Assembly (NCBI GenBank): GCA_937924555.1
Contig: CALDSN010000098.1
Coordinates: forward strand, 1 to 64,000
Source of the DNA: an uncultured bacterium
GTDB taxonomy: Bacteria > Cloacimonadota > Cloacimonadia > Cloacimonadales > Cloacimonadaceae
DNA: 64,000 bases
Direction of reading: 5' to 3'
Shown here: positions 36,353 to 46,049 of the stretch, piece after piece
Numbering within the stretch: position 1 is the stretch's first letter
Layout: every line of letters begins with the position of its first letter
Made by a program: the position numbers and the translations under genes
The notes under the pieces: model-generated
Told to the model about the DNA's origin: nothing
The model's input: the letters and a program-made list of their open reading frames with translations, nothing else
Database searches by the model: none

Positions 36353-37894
36353 ATGGTAGGAAAAGCGCTTACATACACAACCATTGGCATTGATGCGCAA
36401 CAGGTATCCGTGGAGTGCGACAGCAGTTCCGGCTTTTATGTGGTGAATATCGTGGGGATGGCGTCCTCTGCAGTCAAGGAAAGTAAGGACAGGGTGTTTG
36501 CCGCCATTAAGAATGCGGGATATGACACCGCTCCCCGAAGGTATACCATAAACCTCGCACCGGCGGATATCAGGAAGGATAGTGCAGCTTTGGATTTACC
36601 TATTGCAGTTGCTGTTCTGGGCTGCAACAAGATCATTAAAGTAAACGACTACCGCAAGATAGGCATCATCGGAGAGCTTTCCTTGGATGGTAATGTTCGT
36701 CCTGTTTCAGGTGTGTTGCCCATTGCCATTGCTGCCCGAAAAGACAACATCGATACTCTGATTGTCCCCTTTGAGAATGCGGAAGAAGCAGCCATCATCG
36801 AAGGCTTGAATGTTATACCCGTTACTTCCCTGCGTGAATGTGCCGATTGGCTTACCGGGCAGATAAATCTGGTTCCCGCCTCGGTTGACCGCGATAAGAT
36901 ATTCCAGGTGCTGAACGACTTCCCTGTGGATATGCATGATGTAAAGGGGCAGTTTCAGGTAAAACGTGCTTTAGAGGTTGCCGCAGCAGGTGGGCATAAC
37001 CTGCTGATGGTTGGTCCTCCCGGTAGCGGTAAAACAATGCTGGCTCGCAGAGTGCCTACCATTCTGCCGGAGCTTAACTTGGATGAAGCCCTGGAAGCCA
37101 CCAAGATTCACAGCGTTGCGGGGATGTCCAAACACTTCCGCAACGGAATCCTTACCACGCGTCCCTTTCGATCTCCACACCACACTATTTCGGACATTGC
37201 TCTAATTGGGGGTGGAGCTTTCCCCAAGCCGGGAGAGGTTAGCCTTTCGCACCGCGGTGTATTGTTTTTGGATGAGTTACCTGAGTTCAAACGTGCAGTT
37301 TTGGAAGTGCTGCGTCAGCCATTGGAGGATGGGATTGTAACCATTTCCCGCGCTGCCACAAGCCTCACCTTTCCTGCCGAGTTTATGTTGATTGCCAGCA
37401 TGAACCCCTGTCCTTGCGGCTATAACGGGGCAAACATCCCCAATCATAACTGCAATTGTGAGTGGGGAGCCATCCAGCGTTACCGCAACCGGGTATCCGG
37501 TCCCCTGCTGGATAGAATAGACATTCACGTAGAAGTACCGACGGTTACCTACGCGGATTTGGCATCCTTGCCCACGGGCGATAGCTCGGCGGTTATCCGC
37601 ACCAGGGTGAACAAAGCCAGAGCCATACAGCAAGAGCGCTTTGCTGAGTCCGGGATATTCAACAACTCGCAGATGAACTCCAAGCTATTGCGTAAACATT
37701 GCATTCTGGATACTGCCAGCCATGCTCTGTTGCAGAATGCGATAGATAAAATGGGCTATTCTGCCAGAGTGTTCGATCGTATCCTGAAGGTTGCGCGCAC
37801 CATCGCCGATCTGGAAGGCAGCAAGGGTATAAATAGCGAGCATATAAGCGAAGCAATCCAGTATCGTACTTTGGATAGAAAGTACTGGAACTGA
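36353..37894 (+). CDS. YifB/ComM-family Mg-chelatase-like AAA+ ATPase
   Basis: A 513-residue protein. The N-terminal ~200 residues form the ChlI/Lon-protease-like subdomain (VEVDxSSG-like SVECDSSSGFYVVNIVGM). MVGPPGSGKTMLARRVP is the Walker A and LFLDELPEF the Walker B. MNPCPCGY is a family hallmark, and the C-terminal Mg-chelatase domain (GYSARVFDRILKVARTIADL) closes it. ComM relatives are hexameric helicases that extend DNA branch migration during transformation. The ATG at 36353 gives the canonical start; the longer frame runs upstream without homology. Confidence 0.93.
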   Translation: MVGKALTYTTIGIDAQQVSVECDSSSGFYVVNIVGMASSAVKESKDRVFAAIKNAGYDTAPRRYTINLAPADIRKDSAALDLPIAVAVLGCNKIIKVNDYRKIGIIGELSLDGNVRPVSGVLPIAIAARKDNIDTLIVPFENAEEAAIIEGLNVIPVTSLRECADWLTGQINLVPASVDRDKIFQVLNDFPVDMHDVKGQFQVKRALEVAAAGGHNLLMVGPPGSGKTMLARRVPTILPELNLDEALEATKIHSVAGMSKHFRNGILTTRPFRSPHHTISDIALIGGGAFPKPGEVSLSHRGVLFLDELPEFKRAVLEVLRQPLEDGIVTISRAATSLTFPAEFMLIASMNPCPCGYNGANIPNHNCNCEWGAIQRYRNRVSGPLLDRIDIHVEVPTVTYADLASLPTGDSSAVIRTRVNKARAIQQERFAESGIFNNSQMNSKLLRKHCILDTASHALLQNAIDKMGYSARVFDRILKVARTIADLEGSKGINSEHISEAIQYRTLDRKYWN

Positions 37895-37948
37895 TTTCCG
37901 GCTTTAATCATCAATCTTGTTTTTCAGTTACAAGTCAAAACTTTGAGC

Positions 37949-37977
37949 TTGACACCTTTTTGTAACCAGACTATAGC
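37949..37977 (+). promoter_or_regulatory. Promoter of AraC-GyrI gene
   Basis: TTGACA (37949-37954) and TATAGC (37972-37977) at 17-base spacing, 29 bases before the ATG at 38007. Confidence 0.6.
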
Positions 37978-38006
37978 AAAACTTATCATATATCAAGGAT
38001 GAACGG

Positions 38007-38851
38007 ATGGATAGCGCATACCACATTCAGAAAGCTCTGGATTACATTGAAGCGAATCTGAAGAACAAGCTCTATTTGGAAGAGTTGGCAGACAAGGCCA
38101 ACTTCTCCGCATGGCACTTTCACCGCGTGTTCAACGCCTTAACGGGGGTCACGGTGGGAGAATGTCAGAAGCATCACGGGAACTTGTTTATGGCAGAAAA
38201 AGCCTTGAATTGATCGCCGCGGAGTATCAATTCGGCTCACGGGAAGCTTTTTCCCGTGCTTTCAAAAGCTGCTGTGGCATCAGTCCCGGATTGGTGCGCA
38301 AGCGTATGTCGCCCATCATCAACTATTCGCCTGTCCGTCTGCATTCAAGCCGTGCATTAAAAGGAGAGAAAATGCTTACACCTCGTTTTGAATCCAAAGC
38401 TGCCTTCACCGTTATCGGCATGTCCTGCCAAAGCACCATGCAGAACAACGTTATCCCCAAATTGTGGGGTGAATTCAATGCCCGCTGCGAAGAGATTAAG
38501 AACAGCGTGAACCCCAATACTTGCCTTGGCATCTGCATGTCTGATCCCAATGTGGAAATGACCGAGAGCACTCCTTTCACATATCTTGCCGCGGTGGAAG
38601 TAAGCAACAGTGCAGAAGTACCGGAAGGAATGATGGTAAAGAAGCTTCCTGCTTCAGATTATGCTGTATTTGAACACCATGGTAGTCTGGAGACTCTGGG
38701 CAATACCTACGATGATATTTATAATGGATGGTTCTCGCAAGCTCCATACTTGCAGGATAAGGATTATGACTTCGAGCTATACGACGATCGTTTCGTGTTC
38801 GGCAGTCCGGATTCAATTATGGAGATTTGGGTTCCCATTAAGGCAAAATAG
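38007..38851 (+). pseudogene. AraC-type regulator/GyrI-like protein, frameshifted
   Basis: Two overlapping frames together make one AraC-GyrI protein. The first (38007-~38165) has the start of the HTH region, AHYIQKALDYIE-like through FSAWHFHRVFNALTGVTVGE, then loses homology. The second resumes at ~38162 as SEASRELVYGRKSLELIAAEYQFGSREAFSRAFK and continues through a GyrI-like effector-binding domain to 38851. The usual linker after GE (about seven residues, YIRRRRL-like) is missing; a 19-base deletion would explain both gap and frame change. Within the second frame an ATG at 38372, preceded by AAGGAG five bases away, could still express the GyrI-like domain (159 residues) alone. Assembly error is the alternative. 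Confidence 0.8.
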
Positions 38852-38870
38852 CAGCTAAATAGGCTTATAT

Positions 38871-38911
38871 AAGCGGTGGCTGGGTTGCTGAATCCGGCTA
38901 CCGCTTTTATT
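38871..38911 (+). terminator. Terminator after GyrI-like domain
   Basis: An imperfect stem of AAGCGGTGGCTGG with CCGGCTACCGCTT (three mismatches or wobbles) is followed by TTATTGTTT. Confidence 0.65.
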
Positions 38912-38935
38912 GTTTCTTCCCAAGAGGAATAGCTT

Positions 38936-38997
38936 GATCATTGCATAATCATTGCATGTTTCATCCGTAATAAACATGCAATGATCATGTAATGATA
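38936..38997. repeat. Imperfect hairpin repeat (copy 2)
   Basis: Arms 38936-38961 and 38972-38997 pair with about three mismatches around a 10-base loop containing TCCGTAAT. The TATCATTAC and ATCATTGC blocks match the hairpin at 6683-6733. It lies directly upstream of the pyruvate:ferredoxin oxidoreductase promoter. Confidence 0.65.
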
Positions 38998-39017
38998 GCC
39001 GGTGTGGGATAAATTGG

Positions 39018-39047
39018 TTGACATAAACGGCGGTTCAAATCTATGTA
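39018..39047 (+). promoter_or_regulatory. Promoter of pyruvate:ferredoxin oxidoreductase gene
   Basis: TTGACA (39018-39023) and TATGTA (39042-39047) with an 18-base spacer, followed by a ~40-base leader and an AAGGAG ribosome-binding site. Confidence 0.5.
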
Positions 39048-39097
39048 GCTAAAATAGTTGATTTCTTTAACAAGATATAAAATAAGGAGTTACCCTA

Positions 39098-42000
39098 ATG
39101 GCTAAACAAAAAAAAGCTACCATGGACGGCAACACAGCTGCTGCTCATGTTGCGTACGCTTTCGCCGAAGTGGCTGCGATATACCCTATCACGCCATCTT
39201 CCACCATGGGTGAGCTTTCCGACGCCTGGGCATCGGAAGGACGCAAGAACATTAATGGCACCACCGTCGATGTTATCGAGATGCAATCCGAGGCAGGTGC
39301 CGCAGGTGCCGTGCACGGCTCACTTTCTGCCGGTGCGTTAACCACGACCTTCACCGCTTCACAGGGCTTGATGCTGATGTTGCCCAACATGCACAAGATT
39401 GCCGGTGAACTGCTTCCCACAGTTTTCTATGTTACTGCCCGTTCTTTGGCAGCGCAATCTCTCTCCATTTTTGGTGACCACAGTGATGTGATGAGCGCTC
39501 GTAACACAGGCTTTGCCCTAATCGCCTGCAACAGTGTGCAGGAAGTGATGGATCTGGGCTTGGTGGCTCAGCTTGCCACCATGAAAACCAGCATACCCTT
39601 CTTGGTTTTCTTCGATGGCTTCCGCACCAGTCACGAACTACAAAAGATTGATGTGATAGATTATGAAACCATGGCAGAACTGGATGATGGCGAGCTTATC
39701 GAAGCTTTCCGCATGCGTGCCCTCACGCCGGATAATCCCCGCATCAAAGTTGGTCAGCACGCTCCGGATGTTTATTTCCAGGGTCGTGAAACCAGCAACC
39801 TGCACTACCAGAAAGCTCCCGGCATCATTGCTGAAACGATGAAGCAAGTGGCAGAGAAGATAGGCAGAAGCTATCAGCTCTTCGATTATGTGGGCCATCC
39901 CGAAGCCGAGAGTGTAATTGTTGCCATGGGTAGCGGTTGCGAAACCATTGAAGAAGCTATTAACTATCTTAACAATGAACGCCACATGAAGCTTGGCTTG
40001 GTGAAAGTACGCGTGTACCGTCCCTTCGACGTGGAAGCATTCCGCGCCAGCCTGCCGAAGAGCGTGAAAAACATAGCCGTTTTGGATAGGACCAAGGAAC
40101 CGGGCTCCATCGGCGAACCTCTTTATTTAGACGTGGTTTCTGCCCTGAAGGATAGAAGCGACCTGCATATTATTGGTGGACGCTATGGCTTGTCCAGCAA
40201 AGAATTCACCCCCAGCATGGTGCTTGCCATCTACAAACATTTGGCTGCCAAAGGCTTCCATGGCTTCACCGTTGGTATCAAGGATGATGTTACAAATCTC
40301 TCTCTGCCTATTGATGAGATTATCAGCACCCTCCCGGAGGGAACAATATCCTGCAAGTTCTGGGGCTTAGGTTCCGATGGTACCGTTGGTGCCAACAAGA
40401 ACAGCATCAAGATTATCGGCGATAATACCGATATGTATGTGCAGGGTTATTTCCAATATGACAGTAAAAAGAGCGGTGGAACCACCAGAAGCCATTTGCG
40501 CTTTGGTAAAACCCCCATTCATAGCCAATACCTTGTTACCCGTGAGGATTTCGTAGCCTGCCACAATCAGGCATTTATCGGCAGATTTGACATCCTGGGT
40601 GGAATCAAGGAAAATGGCGTGTTCCTGCTGAACTCCAATTGGGATAGCTCCGAAGCTTTCTTCAAACTAACCTGCGCCATGCAAGAGACCATTATCAACC
40701 GCAAGGTTAAATTCTATAACATCGATGGGCTCAAGATTGCCGAAGAAGTTGGTCTTGGCGGTAGAGTAAACACAGTTATGCAAACTGCCTTCTTCCTCAT
40801 CTCCGGCGTGCTGGACAGAGAGGAAGCCATTGCTTTGATTAAAGCCAGTATCAAGAAGACCTACGGACGCAAAGGCGAAGAAGTTGTGCAGATGAACCTG
40901 AATGCTGTGGACAAAGTGAATGAAGCTTTGGTACAGATTGAGATTCCTGCCACTCTGCCCGCATGCAATATGCCTATGAAGAAGCTCGTGCCGGACGGAA
41001 TGGATGACTTCACCAATCAGGTTATCGAGCCGATAATGCGTGAAATGGGCGACCAGATTAAGGTCAGCGAAATGACCTTAGATGGCTATGTTCCTACCGG
41101 AACAGCTAAACTGGAAAAACGCCAGGTTGCTCCCGCAGTGCCACACTGGATTGCCGAGAACTGCATCCAATGTAACCAATGCTCCTTTGTATGCCCCCAC
41201 GCTGCAATTCGCTCCAAGCTGATTAAAGAAGAGGATCTGGCGGATAAGCCGGCAAGCTTCAATACTTTAAAAGCAACCGGAGCCGAGGGATACCAGTATA
41301 AGATTCAGGTTTACATCGATGACTGCCAAAGCTGCCGTGTATGCGTGAACGAATGCCCTAAAGCTGCCTTGGTGATGAAGCCCATCGAAGAAGAACGCAG
41401 CGTTGGCGAACAGATAAACTATGAATATTTCGATGCTCTGCCCAACGATGTGATGGCAAACTTCAAGGAAGGCACAGTTAAGGGTAGCCAGTTCAAGCAG
41501 CCCTTACTGGAGTTCTCCGGTGCCTGCGCAGGTTGCGGTGAAACACCATATATCAAGCTGCTTACCCAGCTTTTTGGCGACCGCATGATAATTGCCAATG
41601 CCACAGGTTGCTCCTCCATTTGGGGCGGCACCTTCCCCACAACTCCATATTGCAAGAACAAGGATGGCAAAGGTCCCGCCTGGGCAAACAGCCTCTTTGA
41701 AGATAATGCGGAGTATGGCTACGGAATGCGTCTCGCAGTGCGTTCGCATCGTAAGCTACTCAAGCTTGCCCTGCAACACCTGATGGAAAAGAATATCGAT
41801 TCTGCACTTAAGGAAGCAATCGGTGCCCGCCTTGAAGCCTGGGATGCCGTGGATGCCCCTGCCAAAGAAAATGCAGCCAAGATAAAAGCCATGCTGCCCA
41901 AAGCCATGGAAACCGCCTGCGAAGGTTGTGCCAAGCTGATGCGCCGTGCCATAGAACTGCAGGATTACCTTATCGAGAAGTCCATCTGGGCTATCGGTGG

Positions 42001-42613
42001 TGACGGTTGGGCTTATGATATCGGTTACGGCGGACTTGACCACGTGATGGCTTCCAATCACAATATGAATGTGTTTGTGCTGGATACCGAGGTCTATTCC
42101 AACACCGGCGGTCAGGCATCCAAATCCACCCCTATGGGCTCAATTGCTCGCTTTGCCGAATCCGGAAAGAGCACCAGCAAGAAAGACCTGGGGATGATGA
42201 TGATGAGCTATGGCTATGTGTATGTTGCCTCCATTGCCATGGGTGCAAACAAGAATCAGGCTATTCAGGCAATCCAGGAAGCAGAAGCTTACCCCGGTCC
42301 CGCTATTATTCTTGCTTATGCTCCTTGCATCAACCATGGCATAGATATGTCCATGAGCCAGAAGCATGAGAAGCTGGCGGTGGATGCAGGTTATTGGTTA
42401 CTGTATCGTTACAACCCGCTCAACAAACTTCAGGGCAAGAACCCCTTCACTCTGGATAGCAAAGAGCCTACCGTGAACGTGCAGGAGTTCCTGAATGCCG
42501 AGAAGCGTTATTCCGGCTTGAAGAACATCTTCCCGGATAGAGCCACCGAGCTTAATGAAGTTGCCGGCGTGTTCTTTAAGGAAAGGTACGAAGCTTACAA
42601 GAAGCTAACCTAA
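39098..42613 (+). CDS. nifJ: Pyruvate:ferredoxin (flavodoxin) oxidoreductase
   Basis: A 1171-residue single-chain enzyme converting pyruvate and CoA to acetyl-CoA, CO2 and reduced ferredoxin. Domain order: N-terminal TPP-pyrimidine-binding half (MDGNTAAAHVAYAFAEVAAIYPITPSS), gamma domain (GLGSDGTVGANKNSIKI), a dicluster ferredoxin (CIQCNQCSFVCP and CQSCRVCVNECP), the TPP-binding half (SGACAGCGETPY, GDGWAYDIGYGG, DTEVYSNTGGQ) and the extra C-terminal Cys cluster region. All cluster Cys appear intact. It is the main fermentative acetyl-CoA-forming enzyme of anaerobes. AAGGAGTTACCCTA precedes the ATG; a single-gene unit bounded by a promoter and terminator. Confidence 0.97.
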   Translation: MAKQKKATMDGNTAAAHVAYAFAEVAAIYPITPSSTMGELSDAWASEGRKNINGTTVDVIEMQSEAGAAGAVHGSLSAGALTTTFTASQGLMLMLPNMHKIAGELLPTVFYVTARSLAAQSLSIFGDHSDVMSARNTGFALIACNSVQEVMDLGLVAQLATMKTSIPFLVFFDGFRTSHELQKIDVIDYETMAELDDGELIEAFRMRALTPDNPRIKVGQHAPDVYFQGRETSNLHYQKAPGIIAETMKQVAEKIGRSYQLFDYVGHPEAESVIVAMGSGCETIEEAINYLNNERHMKLGLVKVRVYRPFDVEAFRASLPKSVKNIAVLDRTKEPGSIGEPLYLDVVSALKDRSDLHIIGGRYGLSSKEFTPSMVLAIYKHLAAKGFHGFTVGIKDDVTNLSLPIDEIISTLPEGTISCKFWGLGSDGTVGANKNSIKIIGDNTDMYVQGYFQYDSKKSGGTTRSHLRFGKTPIHSQYLVTREDFVACHNQAFIGRFDILGGIKENGVFLLNSNWDSSEAFFKLTCAMQETIINRKVKFYNIDGLKIAEEVGLGGRVNTVMQTAFFLISGVLDREEAIALIKASIKKTYGRKGEEVVQMNLNAVDKVNEALVQIEIPATLPACNMPMKKLVPDGMDDFTNQVIEPIMREMGDQIKVSEMTLDGYVPTGTAKLEKRQVAPAVPHWIAENCIQCNQCSFVCPHAAIRSKLIKEEDLADKPASFNTLKATGAEGYQYKIQVYIDDCQSCRVCVNECPKAALVMKPIEEERSVGEQINYEYFDALPNDVMANFKEGTVKGSQFKQPLLEFSGACAGCGETPYIKLLTQLFGDRMIIANATGCSSIWGGTFPTTPYCKNKDGKGPAWANSLFEDNAEYGYGMRLAVRSHRKLLKLALQHLMEKNIDSALKEAIGARLEAWDAVDAPAKENAAKIKAMLPKAMETACEGCAKLMRRAIELQDYLIEKSIWAIGGDGWAYDIGYGGLDHVMASNHNMNVFVLDTEVYSNTGGQASKSTPMGSIARFAESGKSTSKKDLGMMMMSYGYVYVASIAMGANKNQAIQAIQEAEAYPGPAIILAYAPCINHGIDMSMSQKHEKLAVDAGYWLLYRYNPLNKLQGKNPFTLDSKEPTVNVQEFLNAEKRYSGLKNIFPDRATELNEVAGVFFKERYEAYKKLT

Positions 42614-42633
42614 GCTAATAAGTATATACAAAG

Positions 42634-42664
42634 AAAGGCGGAACCAAACGGCTCCGCCTTTTCT
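42634..42664. terminator. Bidirectional terminator between nifJ and rfbB
   Basis: A perfect 9-bp stem AAAGGCGGA/TCCGCCTTT with a 10-base loop, then TTCTGTTT, between convergent genes. Confidence 0.8.
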
Positions 42665-42681
42665 GTTTAAAGCTGTATATT

Positions 42682-43752
42682 TTAGCCCAGTCCCAGCCGT
42701 TCCTGGCGATAACTGTTGTCCTGGATGTGCTGCCACCACTCACGGTTCTCAAGATACCACTCCACAGTCTTGCGGATGCCTTGGGTAAAGGAAACGCTTG
42801 CTTCCCAGCCCAAGTCATGCTTAATCTTGGAAGCATCAATGGCATAGCGTAGGTCGTGCCCCGGTCTATCCGCCACATACTGTATCAGTTCACGGTAGCT
42901 GCCCAAGGTTGAGGAAGGCTGCAACTCGTCTAGGTGATCACAGATTTGATGCACGATTTGGATGTTCTGCATCTCGCAGTTACCGCCAATGTTGTAGGTT
43001 TCTCCGGCTTTACCGCGAGTAATTACCGCCTCTATGGCACGGCAATGATCGTCCACATACAGCCAATCGCGTACATTAAGTCCCTTGCCATACACAGGCA
43101 GAGCTTTATGCGCCAGGCAGTTGATTATCATCAAAGGGATAAGCTTCTCAGGGAACTGGTATGCCCCATAGTTATTACTGCAATTGGAGATGGATACCGG
43201 CAAGCCAAAAGTGCGATGCCAGGCACGCACCAAGTGGTCGGAACCTGCCTTGGAGGCAGAGTATGGTGAGGAAGGGTCATAGGGTGTGCTTTCCGTGAAG
43301 GCACCGCTAATGCCCAAAGAGCCGAACACCTCATCTGTTGATACATGATGGAAGCGAAAGCCCTGCTTGTCTGCTTCACTCAGGCTTCTATAATACTTCA
43401 GTGATGCTTCCAGCAGCGAGGCAGTGCCAACAAGATTGGTGTTTATGAACTGCATGGGAGCGTCGATGGAACGGTCAACGTGCGACTCCGCAGCAAAGTT
43501 GATGATTGTATCCGGCTGGAAGCTTTCCAGTAAAGCAGCTATTTGTGCCGTGTCGCATATATCCGCTTGGACAAAGAAATACCTGCTTTCACCATAGCGG
43601 GATTCAATATCACGCAAGCTTTCTCTGTTCCCGGCGTAGGTGAGTTTATCGATATTCAGCAACTTCCCGGAAAAGGCAGGATTGCCAAAAAGGAAGTGGA
43701 TAAAGTTAGCCCCAATAAAGCCTGCACCACCCGTGAGGACTACATTTTGCAT
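42682..43752 (-). CDS. rfbB: dTDP-glucose 4,6-dehydratase
   Basis: A 356-residue extended short-chain dehydrogenase making dTDP-4-keto-6-deoxyglucose for rhamnose and related surface sugars. TGGAGFIGANF is the NAD loop, HVSTDEVFGSLG holds the catalytic Thr-Asp-Glu, YSASKAGSDHLVRAW the YxxxK pair and CSNNYGAYQFPEKLIPL a family signature. It sits six bases downstream of parB on the same strand; no other rfb genes are adjacent. Confidence 0.95.
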   Translation of the reverse strand: MQNVVLTGGAGFIGANFIHFLFGNPAFSGKLLNIDKLTYAGNRESLRDIESRYGESRYFFVQADICDTAQIAALLESFQPDTIINFAAESHVDRSIDAPMQFINTNLVGTASLLEASLKYYRSLSEADKQGFRFHHVSTDEVFGSLGISGAFTESTPYDPSSPYSASKAGSDHLVRAWHRTFGLPVSISNCSNNYGAYQFPEKLIPLMIINCLAHKALPVYGKGLNVRDWLYVDDHCRAIEAVITRGKAGETYNIGGNCEMQNIQIVHQICDHLDELQPSSTLGSYRELIQYVADRPGHDLRYAIDASKIKHDLGWEASVSFTQGIRKTVEWYLENREWWQHIQDNSYRQERLGLG

Positions 43753-43757
43753 GAAAC

Positions 43758-44606
43758 CTACTTCAATTTGCCAAGCAAGCTTTTAAGGTGCTCCAATTCC
43801 TGAGGGGTCTTGTACTCCAAGGTTATTTTGCCTTTGCCTTTATGCTCCCGCACGGTTGCCTTCACTCTGAACAGAGCACTCAATTCCTGCTCGAAGCTGC
43901 GAGTTAAGGCAGTACGTTTTGGGGTATCATCCTCTTGCTGTAGGGATTGAACATACACCTTTGCCTTCTCTTCTGCTTGACGCACGGTTAGTTTATACTT
44001 CACAATGAACTCGGCAAAGCTTTGGCGATATTCCTCTTCCACAGCCAGCACGCAACGGGCATGCCCGGGGCTGAGTAACTCACCACCAACCATTCCCTGC
44101 ACTTCCTTGGGAAGCTTGAGCAGGCGGATGCTATTGGTGATGGTGGCACGGTCTTTGCCCATCACCTGCGCTATCTGGGCATGAGTAAGCTGAAAGTCTT
44201 CCGCCAAGGCGTTGTAGGCAAGTGCTTCCTCCATGGGGTTAAGGTCTTCGCGCTGGATGTTCTCAATTATCGCCAACTGCAATTGCTCTTTCTTGCTTAC
44301 GCTGCGGATAACCACGGGAACCATGTCCAAGCCGGCAAGTTTGGCAGCTTCCAAACGCCTCTCACCTGCGATAAGCTCGTATTGAGTGGCACTGGTCTTG
44401 GTAACTATCAGGGGTTGGATAATCCCGTTTTCTTTAATCGATTCGCTCAGTTCAGCCAAGCGTTGGGGGTCAAATGTCTTGCGCGGTTGATAGCTGTTGG
44501 GTTGAATTTGCCCAATGGGCAGAGTGCCTATCCCCAATTGGGGGCTGTTGTTACTATCCCGCTCCGGTATCAGAGCTGATAAGCCGCGTCCAAGGCGTTC
44601 ATTCAT
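43758..44606 (-). CDS. parB: ParB/Spo0J chromosome-partition protein
   Basis: A 282-residue CTP-dependent DNA clamp of chromosome segregation. ALIPE is the N-terminal ParA-contact region, QPRKTFDPQRLAEL and LIAGERRLEAAKLAG the CTP-binding ParB/Srx motif (GERR), LTHAQIAQVMGKDRATITNSI the helix-turn-helix that recognises parS, and a C-terminal dimerisation domain. It lies 10 bases downstream of parA. No parS consensus (TGTTTCACGTGAAACA) was seen in the window. Confidence 0.95.
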   Translation of the reverse strand: MNERLGRGLSALIPERDSNNSPQLGIGTLPIGQIQPNSYQPRKTFDPQRLAELSESIKENGIIQPLIVTKTSATQYELIAGERRLEAAKLAGLDMVPVVIRSVSKKEQLQLAIIENIQREDLNPMEEALAYNALAEDFQLTHAQIAQVMGKDRATITNSIRLLKLPKEVQGMVGGELLSPGHARCVLAVEEEYRQSFAEFIVKYKLTVRQAEEKAKVYVQSLQQEDDTPKRTALTRSFEQELSALFRVKATVREHKGKGKITLEYKTPQELEHLKSLLGKLK

Positions 44607-44616
44607 TGCGTTTTCC

Positions 44617-45381
44617 TTACTTGCTGCGTTCTATAACTTCGTTGGCAAGGTTCAGGTAGCTCATCGCTCCCGGAGACCGAATATCATACAAAAAGATAGG
44701 CTTGCCAAAGCTTGGGGCTTCAGTGAGCTTTATGTTACGGGGAATAACCGAGCGGAACACCTTTTCCCTGAAGTAACGGTGCACTTCTTTGGCAACCTGC
44801 ATGGATAGGTTCACTCGTTTATCGAACATGGTGAGAAGTATTCCCAAGATTCCCAGATTGGGGTTTAGATTCTTTTGAATAAGCCGTATGGTAGTGAGAA
44901 GCTGGCTTACCCCTTCCAGGGCATAGTACTCACACTGAATGGGCACCAACACATCTGTGCTGGCAGTCATGGCATTCACCGTAAGCAAGCCCAAAGAGGG
45001 CGGGCAATCTATCAGGATGAACTCATAGTCGTTCAAAATGGGCTGCAAGGCTTCCTTCAGCTTGTGCTCACGGGCAAACTCGTGCACCAGTTCTATCTCC
45101 GCTCCGGTAAGATTTATGTTTCCCGGAACGCAGAAAAGGTTCTCGGTATTGGTCGGCATAATCGTATTGGCTATTGGCACTTTGCCGATGAGGGCATCAT
45201 ACACCTGCAATTCCAGCTTTTCTTTATCTATCCCCACCCCGCTGGAGGCATTACCCTGCGGATCAAAGTCTATCAGCAGAGTCTTTTTCTCCAACACTGC
45301 CAAAGCAGCAGCGAGGTTCACGGCGGTGGTGGTTTTCCCCACTCCGCCTTTTTGGTTAACTATGGTAATTACTTTTGCCAT
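44617..45381 (-). CDS. parA: ParA/Soj chromosome-partition ATPase
   Basis: A 254-residue deviant Walker-A ATPase: [20 protein letters not shown], with [14 protein letters not shown] and [15 protein letters not shown]. It forms ATP-dependent dimers on DNA and drives origin segregation with ParB. The length fits the chromosomal Soj group without an N-terminal DNA-binding extension. Confidence 0.96.
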   Translation of the reverse strand: MAKVITIVNQKGGVGKTTTAVNLAAALAVLEKKTLLIDFDPQGNASSGVGIDKEKLELQVYDALIGKVPIANTIMPTNTENLFCVPGNINLTGAEIELVHEFAREHKLKEALQPILNDYEFILIDCPPSLGLLTVNAMTASTDVLVPIQCEYYALEGVSQLLTTIRLIQKNLNPNLGILGILLTMFDKRVNLSMQVAKEVHRYFREKVFRSVIPRNIKLTEAPSFGKPIFLYDIRSPGAMSYLNLANEVIERSK

Positions 45382-45407
45382 ATATGTCCTTATCTTTCTG
45401 TCTCAGT

Positions 45408-46049
45408 TCAGCGCATCATCAGGTCACGCTGTTTAATTGCCACAATCCTGCGCAGTCCCAGGTCTGCATCGGTCTTTTCCCACAGGATCTCATGTTTCAG
45501 GTTCTCGATATCGGTCAGTTTCTGGGATTTGTAGAACACCAGCAGTCCCGATGGCTTAAGCAGTCTGCGTAGCGGTGCCAAATATCTTTCTTCCAAAGCC
45601 ACTGCTCTGCTTACGATGATATCATAGCTGGGGCGACCTGCCAAAAAGGCATAGTCTTCCACCCTGGCGCATACTACAGAAGTGTCATTCAAGGATAGTG
45701 CTTCGCTGAATTCCTGCACGGCATGGGTCTTTTTTTGCACGGAATCCAGCATCACCATGGTGCAATCCGGAACCACCAACTTCAATGGTATTCCCGGGAT
45801 TCCACCCCCTGAACCGAAGTCCAGCACTGTCTTATCACTCAAATCCAAACATTCCAGAGCAAGCAGGCTGTCAAGGAAATGCTGCACCCAATATTTCTCT
45901 GCAGGGAGGTTGCGGGATACCAGATTAATCATTCGGTTGGCAGAGGACAAAAGCTGAAAATAGTGCTCAAATCGTCCCATCAACTGGGCTGGGTTGCTAA
46001 AGCCTCGTTCCGTGATATATTCTTCAAAGCGTTTCTTGGGTTCGGTCAT
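45408..46049 (-). CDS. rsmG: 16S rRNA m7G527 methyltransferase
   Basis: A 213-residue SAM-dependent methyltransferase (GidB/RsmG). VLDFGSGGGIPGIPLKLV is motif I and IIVSRAVA the catalytic-region motif. It modifies G527 in the 530 loop. The rsmG-parA-parB order is the classic origin-proximal arrangement. The ATG overlaps the stop of the upstream repeat-protein gene by four bases, so the two are probably co-transcribed. Confidence 0.94.
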   Translation of the reverse strand: MTEPKKRFEEYITERGFSNPAQLMGRFEHYFQLLSSANRMINLVSRNLPAEKYWVQHFLDSLLALECLDLSDKTVLDFGSGGGIPGIPLKLVVPDCTMVMLDSVQKKTHAVQEFSEALSLNDTSVVCARVEDYAFLAGRPSYDIIVSRAVALEERYLAPLRRLLKPSGLLVFYKSQKLTDIENLKHEILWEKTDADLGLRRIVAIKQRDLMMR

